From Polaribacter butkevichii (GTDB taxonomy: Bacteria; Bacteroidota; Bacteroidia; Flavobacteriales; Flavobacteriaceae): DNA of 64,000 bases. The position numbers and the translations under genes were made by a program. How positions within the stretch are numbered: position 1 is the first letter of the stretch; each line of letters opens with the position of its first letter. Below the pieces are notes generated by a model. That model was not told the DNA's origin, ran no database searches, and was given only the letters and a program-made list of their open reading frames with translations. The stretch is from the NCBI RefSeq assembly GCF_038024105.1, contig NZ_CP150661.1:2251001-2315000 (forward strand), read 5' to 3'. Shown here piece after piece: positions 60,617-64,000 of this stretch.

Positions 60617-61636
60617 TTATAATTGTTTATGAAAGGTAATACTCCAAATTCCTCTTACTTGATTTTCTGTATAGCCAACAGCTAAATCTTTTGGGTATAA
60701 CTTATTTATTTCAGCTAAAGTATTGCTTTTAATATCTAGGTTTGGTTTACCATGACATTGCAAACACATACTATTTGTTTTAATTGGATAATAAAATTTT
60801 ACATTTTCTGCAGATTCAACAACAATCGGTTCTGACTCTTTATTTAATTGGGCGTCTTTTTTAAAAACAGTAATATATTCTTTCTCTAAATTATTAGCGG
60901 CATTACTTGCATTTCTTGGTTTGTCTGAAACTCTTTTTATACTTGTTTTATATACTACAGACATACTATCTGTTAGAGGATATGCTTTTACATTACAAAA
61001 TTTTAATGCTGCCAAGGTTCCTTTTTTTTGAATTGTTCCCATTAAGTTTTTTCCTAAAACAGCTTTGGTACCTAGTGCATATTTTAACCCCTTTTCACTG
61101 TAAGATAGGTTTTTAAAATTAGCACCTTGCTGCTGTCTTTGCATTCCGTTTCCATTACCTCTGCCCATTCCATTACCTCTGCCATTTCCGTTTCCGTTTC
61201 CGTGTTGTTGATTGTAATGCTCGTCAAACCATGCTGGTTTTTCTATTTCAGACTCAAACATATAATCTGCAATCTGCTGAATCGTTTCTTCAGGAAAAGC
61301 CTGTTTAGGCATCAAACCAAAACGTTGAACAGCGCCATACATTATAGCATTTTCTTTGGTTGGGTTTTTAATCCAGTTTTGCATCGATGCTATAAATGAA
61401 GCTTTTGTAGAATTTCCCATTAAATACCTTTTTTTAATAGCAATCATTGGTGGTGCAATTCGGTTATCTTCTGGTGTGGTAGCATTATGGCAAACATAAC
61501 AGTTTGTTTCCATTAACTTTTTACCAACATGTTCTTGTGTTTCTGAAACCGCCTTTTTAGAATAAGAAGGAGTCTTTTTGGCATCTTTACATCCAAATAT
61601 AAAAGCCAGTGCTATAAATAAACTGAAAAATTTCAT
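60617..61636 (-). CDS. Di-haem c-type cytochrome with DUF3365 domain, lipoprotein
   Basis: 339 residues. Lipobox AFIFGC|K (C16). First part is a cytochrome c domain with C46-YV-CH50 and a distal Met region (MYGAVQRFGLMPKQAF) near 98-113. A low-complexity linker of Asn/Gly/Arg repeats (HGNGNGNGRGNGMGRGNGNG) lies near 144-165. The second part resembles DUF3365 (Tll0287-like), with MCLQCH near 292-297 as haem site. Known: Tll0287-like proteins are haem-containing possible redox sensors. Outer- or inner-membrane-tethered, periplasmic. Controlled by the Crp/Fnr-type operator 42 bp upstream, which overlaps the end of the crp-like gene. Confidence 0.85.
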   Translation of the reverse strand: MKFFSLFIALAFIFGCKDAKKTPSYSKKAVSETQEHVGKKLMETNCYVCHNATTPEDNRIAPPMIAIKKRYLMGNSTKASFIASMQNWIKNPTKENAIMYGAVQRFGLMPKQAFPEETIQQIADYMFESEIEKPAWFDEHYNQQHGNGNGNGRGNGMGRGNGNGMQRQQQGANFKNLSYSEKGLKYALGTKAVLGKNLMGTIQKKGTLAALKFCNVKAYPLTDSMSVVYKTSIKRVSDKPRNASNAANNLEKEYITVFKKDAQLNKESEPIVVESAENVKFYYPIKTNSMCLQCHGKPNLDIKSNTLAEINKLYPKDLAVGYTENQVRGIWSITFHKQL

Positions 61637-61648
61637 CTATTTTTATTA

Positions 61649-61693
61649 CAAAAATAGGATGTATTTTATTATTATTCAGTAACTAATGTTACA
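61649..61693 (-). promoter_or_regulatory. Crp/Fnr-type operator and -7 box of the cytochrome gene
   Basis: Palindrome AGTAACTAATGTTACA (61678-61693), 21-bp spacer, then TATTTTTG on the minus strand (61656-61649). The palindrome overlaps the stop codon of the Crp/Fnr gene. Confidence 0.8.
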
Positions 61694-62321
61694 GTTCTAA
61701 AACTTTAATACTATTTCTAAAAAGTTCTATTTTACGCTCGTTTTCTAATTTTTTTAATAATCGAGATACTACAACTCTAGACGTATGTAAATCTTCAGAA
61801 ATTTGTTTGTGGGTAACATGTAAAAGATCATTATGAGTAACCATTGCTTTGTCTTTTAAATATTTAAAAATGCGTTCATCCATTTTTAAGAAAGCGATGG
61901 TATCTAAAGCCTCTAAAAGCTCATCCATTCTAAGATGATATGTTTGTAAAATATAGGCTTGCCACGTTTTATATTTCCCTAACCATTCTGCCATTTTTTC
62001 TTTAGGCAACATAATTAACTCAACATTTGTTTCTGCAACGGCTCTAATTTTACTTTTGGTTTGCCCCATACAACAAGAAAGGGTCATGGCGCAAGTGTCT
62101 CCTTTTTCTAAGTAATATAAAACTATTTCATCACCATCTTCATCTTCTCTAAGAATTTTAATAGCTCCAGAAATTAATAAAGGCATCGATTTTATATAAT
62201 CTCCAACCTCAATAATTGTGGTATCTTCTTTAAACTCTTTAGAAACACCTAATTCTTGAATTTCTAAAATTAAATCTTTCTCTAAAAGATACCCAAAATT
62301 GCTTTCTAGTTTACTTATCAT
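61689..62321 (-). CDS. Crp/Fnr-family transcription regulator
   Basis: 210 residues. Cyclic-nucleotide-binding-like fold about 20-120 (GDYIKSMPLLISGAIKILRE, YYLEKGDT), long dimer helix about 120-150, and winged helix with HVTHKQISEDLHTSRVVVSRLLKKLENERKI near 168-198. The recognition helix reads T-S-R-V-V-V-S-R; the Glu usual in Crp/Fnr proteins (SRExVSR) is Val here, so the operator should differ from TTGAT/TGTGA half sites. Cysteines C77, C83 and C84 (TCAMTLSCCMG) may sense redox, a metal or NO. No FNR-type N-terminal Cys cluster. It is the best candidate for binding the TGTAAC-N4-GTTACA sites. Confidence 0.92.
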   Translation of the reverse strand: MISKLESNFGYLLEKDLILEIQELGVSKEFKEDTTIIEVGDYIKSMPLLISGAIKILREDEDGDEIVLYYLEKGDTCAMTLSCCMGQTKSKIRAVAETNVELIMLPKEKMAEWLGKYKTWQAYILQTYHLRMDELLEALDTIAFLKMDERIFKYLKDKAMVTHNDLLHVTHKQISEDLHTSRVVVSRLLKKLENERKIELFRNSIKVLEL

Positions 62322-62370
62322 TATTCCTTATTTTTTCATCTATAAAAATAGTGAAATAGATTTTAATAGA

Positions 62371-62399
62371 ACAACAAAAGCCCGAGTTAAACTCAGGCA
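62371..62399 (-). terminator. Intrinsic terminator after the 43-residue membrane protein
   Basis: On the minus strand GCCTGAGT and ACTCGGGC form a stem around TTA, followed by TTTTGTTGTT. It separates the small gene from the crp-like gene. Confidence 0.65.
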
Positions 62400-62418
62400 T
62401 CAATAAAAATAGAGATAT

Positions 62419-62550
62419 CTATTTTGCTTTTTTATCTGTGCTCATTAATAAGTAAACAGCTACAACTAAGCCTACTACAACCAGTGCAAAAATACCAATC
62501 ATAATTGTGCCATTTACCCAAGAGACCTGTGGTATGGTTAAAAAATTCAT
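62419..62550 (-). CDS. Small single-helix membrane protein, 43 residues
   Basis: A short gene read on the minus strand (ATG 62550, TAG 62419-62421). Sequence starts MNFLTIPQVSWVNGTIMIGI, continues FALVVVGLVVAVYLLM and ends STDKKAK: one membrane helix of about 22 residues with a short basic tail. Support: a TAATTTTG -7 box 19 bp upstream and a terminator 20 bp downstream, so a complete transcription unit in a gap that would otherwise be 295 bp long. Function unknown. Confidence 0.6.
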   Translation of the reverse strand: MNFLTIPQVSWVNGTIMIGIFALVVVGLVVAVYLLMSTDKKAK

Positions 62551-62569
62551 ATTCTTCTAATTTTGAATT

Positions 62570-62577
62570 CAAAATTA
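62570..62577 (-). promoter_or_regulatory. -7 promoter element of the 43-residue gene
   Basis: TAATTTTG on the minus strand, full TAnnTTTG match, 19 bp before the ATG at 62550. No Crp-type palindrome lies upstream of it. Confidence 0.5.
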
Positions 62578-62616
62578 ATATATAAAAATATTTTAACATA
62601 TGATTAAAATCAGTTT

Positions 62617-63936
62617 TTAAAACTGCTCATTTAGAATATCTCCGCTTAACTGTAACAACTGTAATTCTATTAATTTAGCATCAAATTTTGCATTGTTAAA
62701 CGCTGTTTTAGAGTTGATAAAATTAATCTGAGCTTGCCTAAATTCTATAGAAGTAACTTGCCCTAATTTGTAACGTTCTTTGGTTCTATCAAAATTATTT
62801 TGAGTAGTTAAAACATTTTTTTCTTGCGCCTTTAAAATAAATAATTGATTTTGATAATTCTCCCAAGTATTTTTTAAATTATTCTCTATTGTAACTTTTT
62901 GTTGTGCTAATAATATTTGTTGATTTTCTAAAGCAATTTTAGCATTGTCAACTCTTGTTTTTGTGCTTCCTCCATCAAACAAACTCCAAGACAAACTTAA
63001 ACCTGCATTTAATCCATTAGAAGTAGAAGCCGCTAAAAAAGAAGTTGCAGGGTTTTCGCTTTTGTTCCATCCATAAGAAGTATTTAAACCTAAAGAGGGT
63101 AAATAGTTTGCTTTGTTTATTTTGATGTTAAACTCACTAATGGCAATGTTTTTTTCGTTTTGTTTTAAGGTAGAATTATTGGCGATTGTTTTTTGCTGAA
63201 GTTCCTCAAAATTCATCATTTTGCTAAATACAACTTCGGTTTCCACCTCAAAATTCACTTCTTTTTCTATCCCTAAAATAATATTTAAACCACGTTTAAC
63301 ATTGCTTAATTGCTGATTGGCGTTTATTAAAGTAATGCTATCATTATTTACATCAACTTCTGCATTTAGCAACTCTAACCTAGTAGATTGCCCATATTCA
63401 TATTGATATTTTGCTCTTTGTAACCTTTGTTTAGAAATAGACAAGGCTTCTTTTAAATTCTCTTTATTTTCAGAGAATCTTGCAATTTGAAAATACGTTG
63501 TAAACAATTGTAAATAGGTATTCTCTATCGTTTCTCTAGCTTGTAATTCTGTTAAATTATACGTCTCTTTTAATTGTTGATAATTGTACTTTCTGCCCAA
63601 TCCATCAAAAAGGATATAATTTAAACCTACAGAAGCATTATACGATTTTGTTACAGCGCCATCTACACTCGTAGAAGTACCATCTTGACGAGAAATAGTT
63701 TGGTTATTATTACTATAATTTGCACCAGAAGTAACCGTAGCGGTTGGTAAAAAACCTGTATTATAAATACTTTTATTGTTTTTTGCAACGTCTAAATTAT
63801 TGTTGGCTATTTTAATCCCAAAATTATTTTCTAACGTAATTTCTAGTGCTTCCTTCTTTGTTAGAATTTCTTGCGAAATTCCTTGTAAAGTCGATAAAAA
63901 ACCGACTACTAATAGTGTATTTCTAATGACCTTCAT
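62617..63936 (-). CDS. TolC-family outer-membrane efflux channel
   Basis: 439 residues from the ATG at 63936 (MKVIRNTLLVVGFLSTLQGIS); a TTG three codons upstream is less likely. Signal peptide to about residue 21. OEP repeats with IKIANNNLDVAKNNKS near 41-56, QYEYGQSTRLELLNAEVDVNND near 183-204, LNAGLSLSWSLFDGGSTKTRVDNAK near 307-331 and ERYKLGQVTSIEFRQAQINFINSK near 388-411. It overlaps by 14 bp the 3' end of another minus-strand gene at the window edge, so it belongs to a further efflux operon whose other parts are outside. Confidence 0.9.
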   Translation of the reverse strand: MKVIRNTLLVVGFLSTLQGISQEILTKKEALEITLENNFGIKIANNNLDVAKNNKSIYNTGFLPTATVTSGANYSNNNQTISRQDGTSTSVDGAVTKSYNASVGLNYILFDGLGRKYNYQQLKETYNLTELQARETIENTYLQLFTTYFQIARFSENKENLKEALSISKQRLQRAKYQYEYGQSTRLELLNAEVDVNNDSITLINANQQLSNVKRGLNIILGIEKEVNFEVETEVVFSKMMNFEELQQKTIANNSTLKQNEKNIAISEFNIKINKANYLPSLGLNTSYGWNKSENPATSFLAASTSNGLNAGLSLSWSLFDGGSTKTRVDNAKIALENQQILLAQQKVTIENNLKNTWENYQNQLFILKAQEKNVLTTQNNFDRTKERYKLGQVTSIEFRQAQINFINSKTAFNNAKFDAKLIELQLLQLSGDILNEQF

Positions 63937-64000
63937 TTTCGTCAAATTTAGATTCTATAATAGCTCTTTCTACTTCTTCTTTAGTTACTTTTTCTCCTGT
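63923..64000 (-). CDS. C-terminal end of an upstream gene, partial
   Basis: Only the last 25 residues are visible (TGEKVTKEEVERAIIESKFD followed by ENEGH). Translationally coupled to the TolC gene by a 14-bp overlap. By position it may be the pump or adaptor of the efflux operon, but the fragment is too short to identify. Confidence 0.6.
   Translation of the reverse strand, partial: TGEKVTKEEVERAIIESKFDENEGH

Noticed and set aside
61127..61399. Plus-strand Ser/Val-rich open frame over the cytochrome gene
   Set aside because: It mirrors the Asn-Gly repeat linker of the cytochrome on the other strand.

Overview
The window is an AT-rich chromosome segment of a marine-type member of the Bacteroidota, most likely Flavobacteriaceae (Polaribacter or Tenacibaculum-like). 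The evidence is a type IX secretion tail, a SusC/OMP-type beta-barrel with a CarboxypepD_reg domain, DUF2202 and DUF3365 proteins, a GxxExxY protein, and promoters of the Bacteroidota type (-7 element TAnnTTTG) without Shine-Dalgarno sequences. No rRNA, tRNA, CRISPR or intact insertion sequence was seen.

Layout. 1-7.7 kb: end of an ABC-F ATPase, a DEDDy exonuclease, a secreted T9SS protein, a PhoB/PhoR-like two-component pair, a MurG-like glycosyltransferase and purD. 7.8-20.0 kb: one long minus-strand O-antigen/capsule locus of 12 genes, transcribed from a Wzz-like protein through rfbB-rfbA-rfbC, a flippase, an acetyltransferase, glycosyltransferases, two polymerase/ligase-like membrane proteins and an initiating sugar transferase. 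rfbD is missing. 20.0-23.8 kb: a phosphorylase-like protein of unknown role, a CtpA protease and rnpA. 23.9-33 kb: glutaryl-CoA dehydrogenase, an 1149-residue protein that is probably a PPi-type PEP carboxykinase, a hidden Cys-rich small protein, YihY and an outer-membrane barrel.

33-50 kb is efflux territory. It holds an RND-MFP-TolC operon, a DUF2202 protein, an SQR-like flavoprotein with a hidden 45-residue partner, and a YbhGFSR-like ABC exporter under a TetR repressor. The ABC operon is interrupted by a GxxExxY (PD-(D/E)XK) gene lying between two roughly 100-bp direct repeats. 50-64 kb: cytochrome bd, OsmC, a peroxiredoxin, a probable copper TonB receptor, a TPMT-like methyltransferase, nadA-nadB, thioredoxin, a c-type cytochrome with DUF3365, a Crp/Fnr regulator and another TolC.

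Two results stand out. First, five promoters (39.7, 42.3, 53.4, 54.2 and 61.7 kb) share a 16-bp palindrome of the form TGTAAC-N4-GTTACA exactly 21 bp upstream of a TAnnTTTR -7 box, which places it at about -41. They drive RND efflux, the SQR-like flavoprotein, OsmC, the peroxiredoxin and the cytochrome. The Crp/Fnr protein at 61.7-62.3 kb is the obvious candidate activator, so this looks like an undescribed redox or toxic-compound regulon. Second, the intergenic gaps of the efflux operons are filled with several distinct repeat families: CGCTGATTACGCAGAT palindromes, a roughly 85-bp hairpin element, and 7-nt periodic repeats. The GxxExxY gene sits inside the densest cluster of the first family, which suggests an association between a nuclease-like protein and a palindromic repeat.
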